Shown: piece after piece, positions 44,040-55,980 of the stretch
Layout of the letters: each line of letters starts with the position of its first letter
Position numbering within the stretch: position 1 is the first letter of the stretch
Assembly (NCBI GenBank): GCA_023213395.1
Contig: CM041465.1
Location: 115,079,741 to 115,143,740 of the forward strand
Origin: Cycas panzhihuaensis
Lineage: Eukaryota > Cycadophyta
Direction of reading: 5' to 3'
Length of the DNA: 64,000 nucleotides
Made by a program: the position numbers and the translations under genes
Notes under the pieces: model-generated
Told to the model about the DNA's origin: nothing
The model's input: only the letters and a program-made list of their open reading frames with translations
The model's database searches: none

Positions 44040-45160
44040 TTTGTGGTTTACAATAAGCCAACCAAGGTGAAGGGGATTACCTAAGCCAATGAAGAGAGGT
44101 ATGAAACCACTTACCACTTGATGGGTGGATCTCCAAAGCTTCCTTGTAGCCCTTAATTAAGATCTCCCAAAGTTACTCTTTGATGTTGGGAAGCATGCTA
44201 GTTACATAGAAGAGGAATAGAAGTCACAATAATATTCCAACAATATTTCAGTATTATGAGAAGAGAAGAAGATCACAGATGCCTTACCATCAAATTAAAG
44301 AGTCTTTATAGACAAAAATAAGGTGAGGGGGTGGTGGTTTCATGCCCATAATGTAGAGAAACCACCACTCAAAACTAAGGTTTGAATCAAAAGAAGAGCT
44401 CAAATCTTAAAAAAATTTCAGTAAAAAAGTCATTTGGAGGTCTAGTGGGAGTTTCAAAGGGTACGATGAGCTTCTCTAGGTTGACATGGCATGGTGAGTG
44501 CACTAAATAAGGTGACCAAAAAGTTGTTTGGTTATTGGAGATATAGTCAGGTCACTAAATAGTTATACCACTACCAAAGTTATAATACCATAGATTTGGA
44601 TGTGATATTATAAATTTATCCATAGTACCATAGATTTGTCTGTAGTACCATAGATTTCTTTATGATACCATGATCTATAATAAAAATAGATATAGGATGA
44701 TAACAAAAAAGAAAATTGAAGCCCAAAACTTATCCTAAGGCTACTCTAACTCCTAAAAACAGGCCCTAAGGTCTAAAAATAATAGGTAACTGATGGGTGT
44801 GAAGAGAAAATAAGGCTAACAAGAAAAGGATTAGGTTAAAAGATGAGTTACAGGGCCATAGGAAGGTCCCCGTTTCTAACTAATCAACCAATGGAGGGAT
44901 ATAAGGCCATCAGACTAAAGTGCTAGTTACATGAAGGTAGATGTAAGCAAGCCAAATATACAAAGAGGCAAGCATCTAATAACTAATAAAATACATGTTG
45001 TAAGAACAATATAAGCAATGTGATGGAGGTGAAGAAGCATACTTATACTTACCTATGTTGTTGTGTCGATGCCATTCCTAGAAGCTGAGAAACATTGCCT
45101 CCTTAGCAGTAGTTCCTCTTCACTCTAAAGCTTGGAAGATGGTGAATGTTATCAATACTG
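44040..45160 (-). repeat. Element H 3' LTR (approximate borders)
   Basis: The reverse complement shows stretches shared with 58035-59000 of element J: CAGCTTCTAGGAATGG, ATCCCTCCATTGGTTGATTA, TGGTTTCTCTACATTATGGG and CTATAAAGAC (likely TATA box). Similarity is patchy, so divergence is high. Borders come from where similarity and neighbouring element G stop. Confidence 0.5.
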
Positions 45161-45429
45161 ATGTGAGATATAAGCTATAAACTAGTATGTATATGTGACG
45201 AGGGGCAATGTCTGCCATAGTGATATCTTGTTAGCAGATAATTAGAGGTGCATAAACCTAAAAGCTCCTCGAATAGGTGAGGGGATACCCAAGGAATACT
45301 CTAGGATGAAAGAACATCAATAAATGAAAAGAGGTGCAGTCACTATAGTTCATAGGTTTCAGAGCGTTAAGGAAGCTTCCACATCATGATGAAGCTTCCA
45401 AAGGAAAACATATAAACAAGGGTTATCAC

Positions 45430-46000
45430 CATAATTTTACCTTGTTAGTAAATGCCCCTTATAAGTAAGGCTAAGGGGGGATTGACTCCATAGAGAAGAG
45501 ACTGAATAGGTGGCCGAATAAGCCAAAAGATAGTTGTTTATCAATGGCAAGCAAGGTTCTAAGATAAAGTTGAATAAGTTATCATCTTCAATGTTAAGTT
45601 TGTGTGGGATATAATGAATATCAACAAAAGCAAACGTATCCAAAATGGACTTAGTTGTTATAGCTAGGAACCTTAAACATGGATAATGGATCAATAAACC
45701 TACATGAGTTGAGATATAACTATCTTAGAGTCACAACCTATGGTGATAAGATTACGATGGACACGAAGTACATCCAATAATACCTCTATGATGATAATGT
45801 ACTCTACCTTGTTATTGGTAGCATTAGGTAAGGCACTCTAGATCACATGAGGGTATACCCATGATAATCCTAAATAACTTATGTAGTAGCAAATGACCTA
45901 AGATTTCGATGACTACTCCCATCAATATGGATAATCAAAGACTCACCATCCAATTTATGGGTAGGGGTAGATGGGAAAATATCATAAAAGGTAGGCTCGT
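45430..46000 (-). pseudogene. Element H RNase H (gypsy, Tat-like), decayed
   Basis: The minus strand reads SLIIHIDGSSHRN (the first Asp in the DGSS motif of plant gypsy RNase H), then TNNKVEYIIIIEVLLDV (normally NNEAEYEALI, with the catalytic Glu), a CDSKIVISQL segment (normally SDSQLVVNQ) and VDIHYIPHKLNIEDDNLFNF (normally FxxEHIPRxxNxxAD). Stops are frequent. Such a second, archaeal-like RNase H is typical of Tat-lineage gypsy elements. Confidence 0.72.
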
Positions 46001-46779
46001 CATGAGGCAATGATGGCTTATCCTTGTAATCAGAATCATGAGTAGAAGGAACTCGATCGAAACCAAGTCATCATGCATGTAAAGGACCTGACACACATAA
46101 GATCTCATTATGAGATGATGGAACTTAGATTAGATGGTCCTTAACACTTTATGAGAGCCCGAGCTATATGGTAGTAGTGTATACATAAATAACACATTGG
46201 TGGGTATGCCTCCATGTGGTGGCTTAGGTAAAACATAAAGGTGGGTGCTAACTTAAACTCAATAACCCAAAAGAATTATCAAGGGTCCTTAGAGGAGGAC
46301 TGAAACTAGAGGAAGGATCCTCGTGGAGGGCTTCCCTAGGTGTATGAGATATTAGAGTGATAAGTCATAGAGGAGGTTCATGACCATTGTTATCTAACTC
46401 AGGGTCATTCATGATAGCTAGGTGGCCATAACTACCTATGCCAATAAGGGTGAACTTAACTAGATTAGGTTCTAGTTGAGAAGGGGTTCATCCTAATAAG
46501 GGTTAGGCCCTTAAAAAAAATTTTCTAAAGAGGGAAGAGGCTCATTAGGGTTGCTATCTTTGGCATTGAAGATAACATGATAAGTAGGAGGAGATGTACG
46601 AGAGTGGGGGAGTTCATAAATAATAACCTTGACTTGTTATTTATAGATAAATTTGAGTTACCCCTATCATGAGGAGTAGATAGCTCTGATTTGAATGGTC
46701 TTCCTCTCTAAGATGAGCAGGAGAGTAACCATCCCTAAGGGAGAATTATCGCTCCCATCACACCCTTAACATTTTTAAG

Positions 46780-46990
46780 AAATGGGCTTGAGAGATTCTA
46801 TGTTGAGCTTGTCTATCATTCGCAGAGGGATAGTATTGACTGAGGAACTATTATCTATGATGGTACTCTTTAAAGTAAAATTAGGAGTGTTAATGGTAAT
46901 GACAAATGGGTAATGCTAATAATATTCCCATTTGCTAGGAGGTAAGAGATTTTGAGGGTCAAATTAGATGGTAGGGGGCCTACAAGAGGT
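46780..46990 (-). pseudogene. Element H aspartic protease fragment (gypsy)
   Basis: The minus strand reads PNFTLKSTIIDNSSSVNTIP followed by LRMIDKLN. Plant gypsy proteases have LVDxGSSLNIIPLRTL at this place. The catalytic Asp is kept and the next residue pair Gly-Gly is Asn-Ser. It matches the J protease VVDNNSLVNTMPVHMLKELG. Confidence 0.75.
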
Positions 46991-47162
46991 AGTTCCTACA
47001 ATGTAGATGGGAGCATCTCATTGACCAAGAGCTTCTAGAAGAAGAGTATGTTGCTCAAGTGAAATCCAAAAGATGTCCATCATGGATATTTCTACGGAAA
47101 CTAAGTGCAACTCTATAATAATAGAGAATACCTTCTCCTTTCTTGTGGGCTACAGAAGAGTC

Positions 47163-47167
47163 CTAAA
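47163..47167 (+). repeat. Target duplication of element K (left)
   Basis: CTAAA here and CTGAA at 54091-54095 differ by one transition. Confidence 0.65.
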
Positions 47168-47476
47168 TAAAGGAAGGATGGATTTAAGGAATAAATCATT
47201 TACATACACACAATGGTAATGGAGAATGAAAAAGAGATAAAAATAAGATATGAGAGAAAAGCTTAGAGGTGAGAATGAATAATGACTCCCTCCTTGAGAT
47301 TTTGCCTATTATTATTGAGGGTGAGCATTAGGGTTAGGACTTTCTTGCCTAATGATATGAACCCAAAATTATATCTAAATACATATAAAGCACATTTCAC
47401 TAAGAGACTAATGTTAACAATATATCCTAAGGTCACTTAATCTACACAAATGACCTTAATATATTAACCTCTTTTA
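47168..47476 (-). repeat. Element K 3' LTR
   Basis: Direct repeat of 53778-54090. Plus-strand ends are TAAAGG and CTTTTA, where the partner has TGAAGG and CTTTCA. Confidence 0.9.
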
Positions 47477-47489
47477 ATCCCCCTCTTAA
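47477..47489 (-). promoter_or_regulatory. Element K polypurine tract
   Basis: The minus strand reads TTAAGAGGGGGAT directly before the LTR. Confidence 0.8.
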
Positions 47490-47950
47490 TGGTGGAAGGT
47501 CATTTTGAGAAAATTTATTATATAAGGTCTTCATTTAAGTCTCATTATTACATTGAAATTCTAAATGATACTTTTGTAAGAAAACCCTTATAGAAAATAA
47601 AATCCTACAGACTTTCTAAGATCTATAGCCCTTTTTATATATCAAAATGGATAAGGTGGCTCTTGATGTAGCCTGATAGCCAACTGGATTAAATGTGAAA
47701 CTTGATCTACTAACTCTCCATACACTATTTGGTCATCCCCTAGGCCTTTTCAAGTTTTCATAGGTTCTAATTTTCTAAACCTAGTATAACCCTTATCCTT
47801 CTATACCCACATGGAGTTTTTATAAATAGGATAGAGAAGAGACTTACTCTTATTCTTCTTCACCTACAAGGGGTTTTCATGAATATAATAGAGTATGATG
47901 ATCTTGTTGTCATCTTCTTTGATCAGTCGAAGATAGAGGCCTTAAGATCA
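47490..47950 (-). other. Element K spacer between pol end and polypurine tract
   Basis: About 460 bp with no recognisable protein, longer than usual for copia elements. Confidence 0.5.
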
Positions 47951-48560
47951 AGCTACCTTCAAAATTGTTTAAACTTCACCTTTTGCAGTAGTTTGGTGAA
48001 GATGTTGACTACTTGATCTACTATGGGGTAGTATTCTAGTTGAATTATGCCATCATAAATAAGTTCTCTAATCCTATGGACTTTTATACTTATGTGTTTA
48101 GTATGATCATAAAATCCAAGATTTTTTGCCATGTAGATTATTGATTGATTATCCACATAAAGGTTGGTACTACTTATTTGGGTGATATTCAATGTTTTTA
48201 ATAATTTTCTAAGCTATATCACCTCTTTTCTAGTCTTAGAAGTAGCAATGTATTCAACTTTAGTAGTTGAATTAACAACTATCTTCTATCGTCTAGATCT
48301 CCATGGTATTGGTTCTATTCTAAGAAATGTTACAAACTTAGATGTAGATCTTCCTATATCTTTATCTCATGCAAAGTCTAAGTCTCTATATGTAGAAAGC
48401 TTAAATTCATTATTAGGTTCATAAAATAGACCAAATTTACTAGTTCTCTTTAGGTATTTTGACACTTGAATTGTAGTCTACCAGTGATTCTACTTAGGAT
48501 TTGTCATGAATCATGTAAGAATGCTGATAGAGTGTACAATATTTGAGCTTATATTGGTAG
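47951..48560 (-). pseudogene. Element K RNase H, decayed
   Basis: The minus strand reads KLSTYRDLDFA (normally GYTDADWA), a degraded Glu region, LYVDNQSIIYMAKNLGFYDH (the DNQS motif with its Asp), TKHISIKVHRIRELIYDG and VDQVVNIFTKLLQKVKFKQF, the copia C-terminus. The final 77 codons are open. Upstream are numerous stops. Confidence 0.85.
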
Positions 48561-49340
48561 TGTAGATAAGACTACCTATAGGTTTCCTATAGAGTGTTGC
48601 ATCTGCCTCCCTAATATCGCCATCAGCTGAGAGTTTGGTATTAGGGTTCATAAGTAAAGCCATTAGTTGAGTATTTTCTAATTGAAACTTGGTTAGAAGA
48701 TTATTGATGTATTTTTCTTGGGAGAGAAAAAATTTTCTATTCTTTTATGTTACTTCAATTCCTAAGTAATATTTTATTAAACCAAGATCAAATAATTCAA
48801 ATATTTTGCTAAGGTCTTTTTTCAACTAATTTATTGCTTCTTTACTATTACCTGTTATTAGCATGTCATCCACAAAGATTATGAGATAAGTGACTTTATC
48901 TTTTTGGTGCTTGATAAACTATGTTGCATCAATATTTTGGTAGTCATAATCCTTGTATCTAAGTTATGTCATTCTTTCAGACAACTTGGTAAACCAAGCA
49001 TGAGGGGCTCATTTAAAGCTATACAAGGACTTTCTGAGCCTACGTACCTTATGCTCTTGACCTTTGATCTTTTCTACTTTTGATTAAGCCATATAAATTT
49101 CTTCTTGAAGATCCCCATTAAGAAATGCGGTCTTAATATTGAGCTAGTAGATTTCCCAACCCTATTAAGTAGCAAAGGCCACAAGAGTTTTAATTGCAGG
49201 CCACTTGGTTATATATACAAAGACTTTAGTGTAGTCAATGCCTTCCCTTTGTATGAATATTTTAGCTACCAACATCGCCTTATATTTTTTAAGGGTGTCA
49301 TCTGATCTATATTTAATTTTGAACATCTATTTATTTTAAA
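48561..49340 (-). pseudogene. Element K reverse transcriptase, decayed
   Basis: Minus-strand motifs in order are YRSDDTLKKYKAMLVAK, QREGIDYTKVF, YQLNIKTAFLNGDLQEEIYM, GQEHKVRRLRKSLYSFK followed by a stop, APHAWFTKL, and the catalytic IIFVDDMLITGNSKEA (about 48865), then LFDLGLIKYYLGIEV and IGSLIYTTN. Catalytic Asp pair intact; several TAG/TAA/TGA in place of Gln or Trp. Confidence 0.88.
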
Positions 49341-50137
49341 CTACCTTTTTGCCAAGTGGTAGATTAAGAGGCTCCCATGTACCATTTTTTATAAGAGATT
49401 GGTATTTTTCATTTATTCTATTTCTTCAAACTATATGTTTTATAGCTTCCTGGTATGAGAGGGGCTCTTCATTAAGAGTAAGATGTAGTTCTGGTAGTTC
49501 AAGCTCATTATATAATGATTATTGCATCCTTGTTCTATGGGTACTTTGAGTGCTAGTTTTGCCCACCTCATCTGGTCATATATCCTTATTGAGCTAGCAG
49601 GCTTTAAGAGATCCTCGAGTTGGGAATGAGGTCCTTATTTCCTCAACTTTTTAGTTCTCATATTATTCATTAAAATGATCATTTTATAAGGAAGATGTTG
49701 ATGTACCTGAGAAAGATGGTTCTTCTACCACTGTTTTGCCTTTATCAATTGAAGGTAGAGAGGATTATTATTCTATAATAGCTTTGACTTTATTAACTCT
49801 ACTATCTTCAAAGGATAGTGCTAGATGTGAACTCATTAGTTTAGAGTAATAATTTATATCCTTCAAGACTCTATTGTCAACTTCCAATATTTGGAGTAAT
49901 TTATGTATGTCCTCCCCTCTTAAAATTTGGAATCTAAATATCATACTTGATAACATCATTATAGCAGTATAAGGATATTTTAGAGTCCAATCTAAGTAAT
50001 TAATCCTCTATCTCCACAAAAGTAACATCTCTAGTAATGATGATTTTTTGTTATAAAGGTATAAAGACCTTATACCTTTTCTTATCTATAGGATATCCAA
50101 CAAAGATGCCTTTAAGTGTCATTGACTAAAGTTTATT
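49341..50137 (-). other. Element K integrase-RT linker
   Basis: Low-conservation spacer of copia pol. The stretch near 50020-50110 still reads KGIFVGYPIDKKRYKVFIPL and IIITRDVTFVE, the end of the integrase region. Confidence 0.6.
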
Positions 50138-50365
50138 TCAATCTACTTCTAGAATGTGGGCATAGCATATAGAGCCAAAAATTTTAAAGTAGTGAATAAT
50201 GGGGGCTTGTCCTAACCACTTTTTATCAGGTGATTGTCCTTCCTTTAATGGGCTAACAACATTGACACAATAAATGATTATCCAGATAGCTCCGACCCAT
50301 AGGTAGGTAGGTATATTTTTGTATGCCAATATAGCTCTAGCCATGTTCATGATTATCCTATTCAT
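50138..50365 (-). pseudogene. Element K integrase C-terminal part
   Basis: An open 75-codon stretch reads MNRIIMNMARAILAYKNIP, YLWVGAIWIIIYCVNVVSP and HYFKIFGSICYAHI, which correspond to the copia integrase region after the catalytic Glu (normally ERKNRTIMEMARSML, FWAEAV, LKVFGC). The Glu position itself reads GVTKYMN, where Glu-Arg is replaced by Lys-Tyr. Confidence 0.85.
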
Positions 50366-50386
50366 GTACTTAGTAACTCCATTTTG

Positions 50387-50713
50387 CTATAGGGTACCTA
50401 TTACTATTGTTTGATGTTTGATACCATTATCTTGAAGGTATCTTTCAAACTCATACGAGGCATATTCACCACTATTATCAGTTTGAAAACATTTGAGTTG
50501 ATAGCCCAACGTTTTTTCAATGTAGGCTTTGAATTCTTTGAATACATGAAAGGCTTCATCTTTGTTAGCGATTTGAATAACTCCTTCAATATTTGAGCCA
50601 AATATTTGATATAGATTGTAATTGCATGTTATATATTGAGTTACTCTTGTGTCCATAATCCAGTATCCATTGGTTAAAGTAATACTATTTATAATTCCAA
50701 TAGGACTTGACAT
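50387..50713 (-). pseudogene. Element K fused protease-integrase frame (internal deletion)
   Basis: One open frame of 108 codons starts in the protease (GYWIMDTRVTQYITCNYNLY, normally WIxDTGATxHIT; the Gly and Ala of the active site are Arg and Val). It passes SNIEGVIQIANKDEAFHVFK straight into the integrase core (EKTLGYQLKCFQTDNSGEYA, the second catalytic Asp). The end of protease, the zinc domain and the first catalytic Asp of integrase are missing, roughly 200 codons, with the frame preserved. Confidence 0.8.
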
Positions 50714-51880
50714 TGGTGAAGGGAATTCACAAGTGATATATCCACATCATGCTTTAAAGTATCTCTATGGTTAGTTAATGGCATTTGATGCTAAAGATCC
50801 TTCAATTATTTAAAAGTATGTTTGTACAAAACCTATACCACTAAATGATTCTCCATAAGTTTCTTCAATATTGTGAGCTCTATGTTTTAGTTGGAACTTG
50901 GCCAACTTCTAAGTGGTGGTTCTGTAATCTTTTATAAAGTGTCCTTTACAGTTACACCGATCACACATAATCGTTTGATTTCCAATCCTTGAAGAGGTAT
51001 TGGTTTGTCCTGACTATCTTAGTTTTTTTTGAGGTGGCCCTTGGCCTTCAGACTAATGAGGCTGTGACTGAGGGTTTGGTTGATCTTATGGATAATTTTC
51101 CATGTTTCTTCCTCTTCCTCTTACTAAGTTATTTCCTTTGCTATGAGAAGGACCTTGATTCCTTTTATAGCAAGCTTTTTCATCCACATCAAAGGCTGCA
51201 TCTAGAAGAGAGTTAGAGGCTATAAAGTTAGTATCGAAGGTCTTATCAAATTCTATAAACTTCTTGACAAGTGCTTCGAAGTTGAGTATCTTCAATGTTC
51301 TACTAGATGGAAGACTTCTAAGCAAGCTTTTATAATCAAGGATATGTAGATATGATTGGATCAAGAATGCCCAAGTAATACATTAAGTCTTAAAATCTTT
51401 GTTAATTACCTATTTTATTGGTCAAAGGAGATTTATTGTCTCATGAACATGCCCTTTCTACATTTTTAATTTGTTTATTTTTAGAATAAGATGAACAAAT
51501 TCTAAATCTGACTTGGTATCAAAGTTCTTCTTGAGAACTTCAAGGACCTTCTAGGCTGTATCATGTTACTCTTCATTAATTAAGTTATGTAAGGAGTAAT
51601 TAGTAATCACTAGAATTCTTGCATAAATCTTTTCATCATTTATCTCCTATTATAGTTTGGCTATGGCATCTGTAGGAGCTATTGGAGTGGTTCTACTGGA
51701 AGTAGGTGTTATACCTTGTAGGTATGATGGGTATATGCTACAAATGGGCTCTCCAAAGGCCTTCATACTTTGTAATATTTTTAACTCTTATGTACCATAA
51801 ATCCCAATTTCTTTGCCTTCCTATATGCATTTGACATTCTACTTGAATTAAGATGACATGGTGATGACGAAGAACTAGAA
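50714..51880 (-). pseudogene. Element K gag with zinc knuckle, broken
   Basis: The minus strand reads, after an early part with stops, KVLEVLKKNFDTKSDLEFVH and LILKINKLKM, an open stretch of 92 codons (51364-51086) with LDYKSLLRSLPSSRTLKIL and a basic RGRGRN tail, and then the zinc knuckle MCDRCNCKGHFIKDYRT near 50950. The last Cys of CX2CX4HX4C is Tyr, the same replacement as in element C. Start not determined; ATG near 51862 is possible. Confidence 0.78.
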
Positions 51881-53757
51881 GAGATGATAGGAGTATGTAC
51901 TATTGACATGTGTGCCTAGTACACCTAACATAATAGGGATATAGAAATAAATGCTATGATAAGAAGGTAAGCAATAATTAAGTAATTTTTAATAACTATG
52001 AAGAATGAGTATAAGAAATGATGCAAGAATGTGGCCTAATATAGAGCTGGCAAAGAGTGATGATGTGTCATACCACTAACCTCTAACTTATATCCAAATG
52101 TAGGTGAGGTTTCGATGCCTAAGGCTTCTAATATATGATTAGGGCCTTTACTTATGATACTTGCACCTACACTTAGTGATAAAATCCAAGTCACAATAGA
52201 GCATAAGTACTCCTAGTCATCACCTAGTTTACTAGTGAGCAACTATATACCTCCTTTGAAGAGTCAAACGATATGTGCGTATCCCACAACTATGACAGAT
52301 ATTAGACTGGGTCAATTTTAATCTTGCATTAAGGTTTTAGTTGTCCTGAATGGTATTAGGATAATCCCTGAATGGAGCTTATAGGTATGGCTAACCTATT
52401 ATTCTACTAGTATTCTAGTTAAGACCATACCCAATATGAAACTTATATCTCCCTTAGGGCTCAGACTTCAGCTAACTGTGGTCTATTTCAACCAAGGTAA
52501 TTATGTGCATAAGTCAAGAACTGGTGGTATAAATTGAACATAATGGGTTTATTTAGGGAATATAAAAATATGCTTGCATTTATGTTGTATGAAATGAATT
52601 ACTAATGTGCTAATGCTTGCTTTTATGCTTTTGCCTATCAATGTGCATGCACATGAACAAATATACAAAGATGCTAAATATAAACACTATATTTTGCTAT
52701 AGTCTAGGTGTTTTACTATTACAATGATTTTTTTTTTGCTTTTTCTATTTGAAAAACCTATTCTTTTTTGTTGAGAAAAGGGAAAAAGTAAAAAACTTAA
52801 AATTTACTTCTAAACTTAAATTTTGACTAAGAGAGAAAGTACTAGGAAAAATGAGAGGAATCTGAATCTTCTATTAAAAAATTCTATATGGCTATGCAAC
52901 CATACGAAATGACTAAAACATTTCAACTCAAAACTTCACTCTTCTAAATGATAGATCTCACTATGGTAAGTCAAAAAATCTTCTGAAAAAACTTCTAAAA
53001 ATGAGCAAAAATAACACGAAACTCGTCAAAACTCTTATGAGACTTTCCTTGATAGAAATCTAAATTTTAAAGAAATCTTTCTATATTGGTGTATTAAATC
53101 TAATAAAACTTGATTTATTAGATTTCTTGAGGTTACATCTATTAAAACCCTCAAGAAATTTTAATAGGCATTGAAAATTTTTAGAATATTTCTTAAAAAA
53201 GCAGTTAGACTAGGGCCAACTGAACTTCTACTTTTTGAGGTTAATCAAGGTAGAATTTACAGATGGTGTAGAAGATAAAAATATTTATCTTGTTTGGGTA
53301 TCCCTCTCTATAAATTTTTAGCCAAAATAGATAACTTTTAATTTTCAACTCTCGTAGGGCTAAACAACATTTTTCTAAATAGTTTAGGGTTATTTCATTT
53401 ATGCTCTATAACTTTACAACATATATTTTATAACTAACAATTAATTTATGATGAAAAATCAATAGAATCTAATTTAAAAAAAATTAAAATTAGCTACAAA
53501 TATTGATAAAAAGACTAAATTGTTTTGAGGAGCTTAAAGCTAAGAAACCTTCTTCTAGCTAACAGCTTTGATCCTTAATACATCTACAAATAAATAGAGG
53601 ATATTAAAATATGCTATAAATTAAATACAAGATTTTCATAATAAAAAAGTTCTTAAAATTTTGAAAATAATTAGTACACTCTCAATACTTCACATTAAAG
53701 GTGAAGGAGAGGTAAAATGACTTCATGCAAGTGGAATGGAGTGAATATCAAGATTCC
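51881..53757 (-). other. Element K leader
   Basis: About 1.9 kb between gag and primer site with no coding signal. Confidence 0.5.
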
Positions 53758-53760
53758 TTT

Positions 53761-53775
53761 CTAGCTCTAATACCA
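53761..53775 (-). promoter_or_regulatory. Element K primer binding site
   Basis: TGGTATTAGAGCTAG on the minus strand, a one-base variant of the initiator tRNA-Met type site. Confidence 0.88.
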
Positions 53776-53777
53776 CA

Positions 53778-54090
53778 TGAAGGAATGATGGATCTAGGAA
53801 ATAAATCATTCACATGCATACAATAGCAATAGAGAATGAAAAAGAGATGAAAACAAGATATGAGAGTAAAGCTTAGAGGTGGGAATAAAAAATGACTCTC
53901 TCTTTAAGATTTTGCCTTTTATTATTAAGGGTGGACATTAGGGTTAGGATTTTTTCGACTAATGACATGAACTTAAAATTATATTTAAATGTATATTAAG
54001 TATATTTCAATAAGAGACTAATGTCAATAATATATTCTAAGGCCACTTAATTTATTTACATAAATGACTTTGATACATTAACCTCTTTCA
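53778..54090 (-). repeat. Element K 5' LTR
   Basis: 313 bp with plus-strand ends TGAAGG and CTTTCA. CTGAA follows. Confidence 0.92.
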
Positions 54091-54095
54091 CTGAA

Positions 54096-55980
54096 ATCAT
54101 AACACTTGGGGTGTATGGAAATATTCTTTAGAACAACAAGGATCTCTATTAGAAGAACATCTATAAGGGGTTGTTGTTGAGAAGAGGAGGCTTTACCAAC
54201 CTCCTTGGTGGCTTAGAACTATGTGACTGGGTATATTGGGGTAGTCTCAAATAACTAAATGACCTTCCTGTCCTTATTCTTAAAATAAGAAGAAGAGGGA
54301 TGTTGAGTTATAGGGCTAGAAGGAGGAGAGGGATTAGTAGGGGCTTTGTCTTTAGCTTGATTTAAAGGAGGAGGAGGACTTTGCTTTCTATTCTTTACTC
54401 TCCTATTTTAAGGAGAATAATATCATTCCTTATGGTTGGGAAATGGGTCATAATAGATAGGATGCTTAAAGTTTGGATTGGAGACACCCTATAAAGGAGG
54501 CTCATGGGATAGAGCAAGCTTAAGATGTTACTTCCAACACTATAAATCATTATGGAAATACTTCCCATGCATGGAATAATGTTTCTTTTTAGGAGGGGAT
54601 TATGCCCCATTCTTTTGAGAAGTAGTATTAGTACCTGTAGATGAGGAGGTATTGGAGGTTTAATAGACAAGACATTGTGACTTAGGAGAGACCTCAGTTG
54701 GGTGCAACTTGAGGACTTTAACCATTCATTTAAAGGAGTGAATGGCTAAGGCAAGAGGATCTAGGATCTTATTAGTGGTGCTAGACAAAGGCCTAAAAAT
54801 AGGCTATTACCTATTTTAGTCACATGAGGGAGGGGATGCCTCATGACATTGTCATTGCTTGGGTAGCTTCTTGAGACTAGCTTGGATCTTAATAGCTTCC
54901 AATGCTAAGCATTTAGTTATGGCTAAATCATAAGAGGTCACTCCTATTTTTAGGACCTCAACATGCACCTCAGACCATAATGCATTAACAAAGAGTTCCC
55001 CCTTCAACTCTTTAGGCAACGTGGCTTTAGAACAGTGAAGGAGGCCACAGAACTACCGCATAAAATTATAGTTCAGTTCCTTAGGGCCTTATTTAAGTGA
55101 GAGTAGGTCTTTAACCCCACTCTCAAAAGGTTGAGCAACATTAAAATAGTTGATGAATTTATTAAATAACTACTGGAAGGTTGAGATAGAGTGAGTAGGA
55201 AGATGATAGAACTATTTGAGGGAATCTCCCTAAAGGGACCTATGAAAGAGTTTTATTAGAATATGGTCATAGGCCCAATAGTCTATGCATGCCATGGTGA
55301 ATGCCCTGGTATGCTCAGTTGGGTCATGAGAGGAGGTGCCATCAAACTTAGGCATCTTAAGAGGATGAGGTGGTAAGTTGGTTATTAGCATCTCGATGGA
55401 TAATGGGGTTTACCTATAATCAATTAAGGGATAGGCCTAAAGTTAGATTAGTGGGTCAACCAAAGAATAAAAGGATGTGATATAACAATGCCCATGACTA
55501 ACATTTGGTGAGTAAGAGGTGGAATTGTAAGGATAATACCCTTATTAGCAAGGGACATGGGAGGTAGGAGGGTAGGTTATCCCTCTTAGTAGACATGAGT
55601 ATGCGGTCCCCACATGAGGAATCATTGAGAAGGACATGGATGAGAGGTTTGTACTACATCTTAGGGGTAAGTCACATAAGGATGTAAGGGTTGAGGATAC
55701 ACTCCTACGGGAGTGGATAGGTAGATATATGAAGAAGGATATATGTAAGGCATAGAGTAAGGTTGATAAAATATAATATAAGGAATGGGGTTTTAACCAT
55801 ATAGACCCCTAAGGAGAGGGGAAACCCCATAAAGGTGAAGGGGATTAACACCATATATAGGAAGGGGATTTGATCCCCCATACCCCTAGGGTTGAGATGT
55901 GTACCCTAGAGGAATGTAAAGTGAAGGGTCTATAGTTTGTGGCCATTGATGAATGGAAGCCATGCTCTCATGTCCTGTAT
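54096..55980 (-). pseudogene. Element H gag (Ty3/gypsy, Retrotrans_gag domain), broken
   Basis: On the minus strand the N-terminal part (about 55980-55400) is rich in Pro, Tyr and Leu with repeated IYGV/LYGV units. The capsid domain (about 55375-54980) reads LPPHPLKMPKFDGTSSHDP, then AFTMACIDYWAYDHILIKLF, FINYFNVAQPFESGVKDLLS and KATLPKELKGELFVNALWSE. This matches the plant gypsy gag pattern, and element J has the same series. Behind it follows a basic, Ser/Pro-rich tail up to the K insertion. TAG and TAA at Trp/Gln positions interrupt the domain. Confidence 0.8.

Larger units (their letters stand above)
47168..54090 (-). mobile_element. Element K: Ty1/copia retrotransposon nested in element H
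   Basis: LTRs at 47168-47476 and 53778-54090 (about 52 differences in 309 positions, about 17%) flank a minus-strand copia gag-pol. On the minus strand the primer site TGGTATTAGAGCTAG follows the 5' LTR by two bases, and the purine tract AAGAGGGGGAT precedes the 3' LTR. The terminal TG/CA of the left LTR have become TA/TA. Removing it joins the gag and protease parts of gypsy H. Confidence 0.92.
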
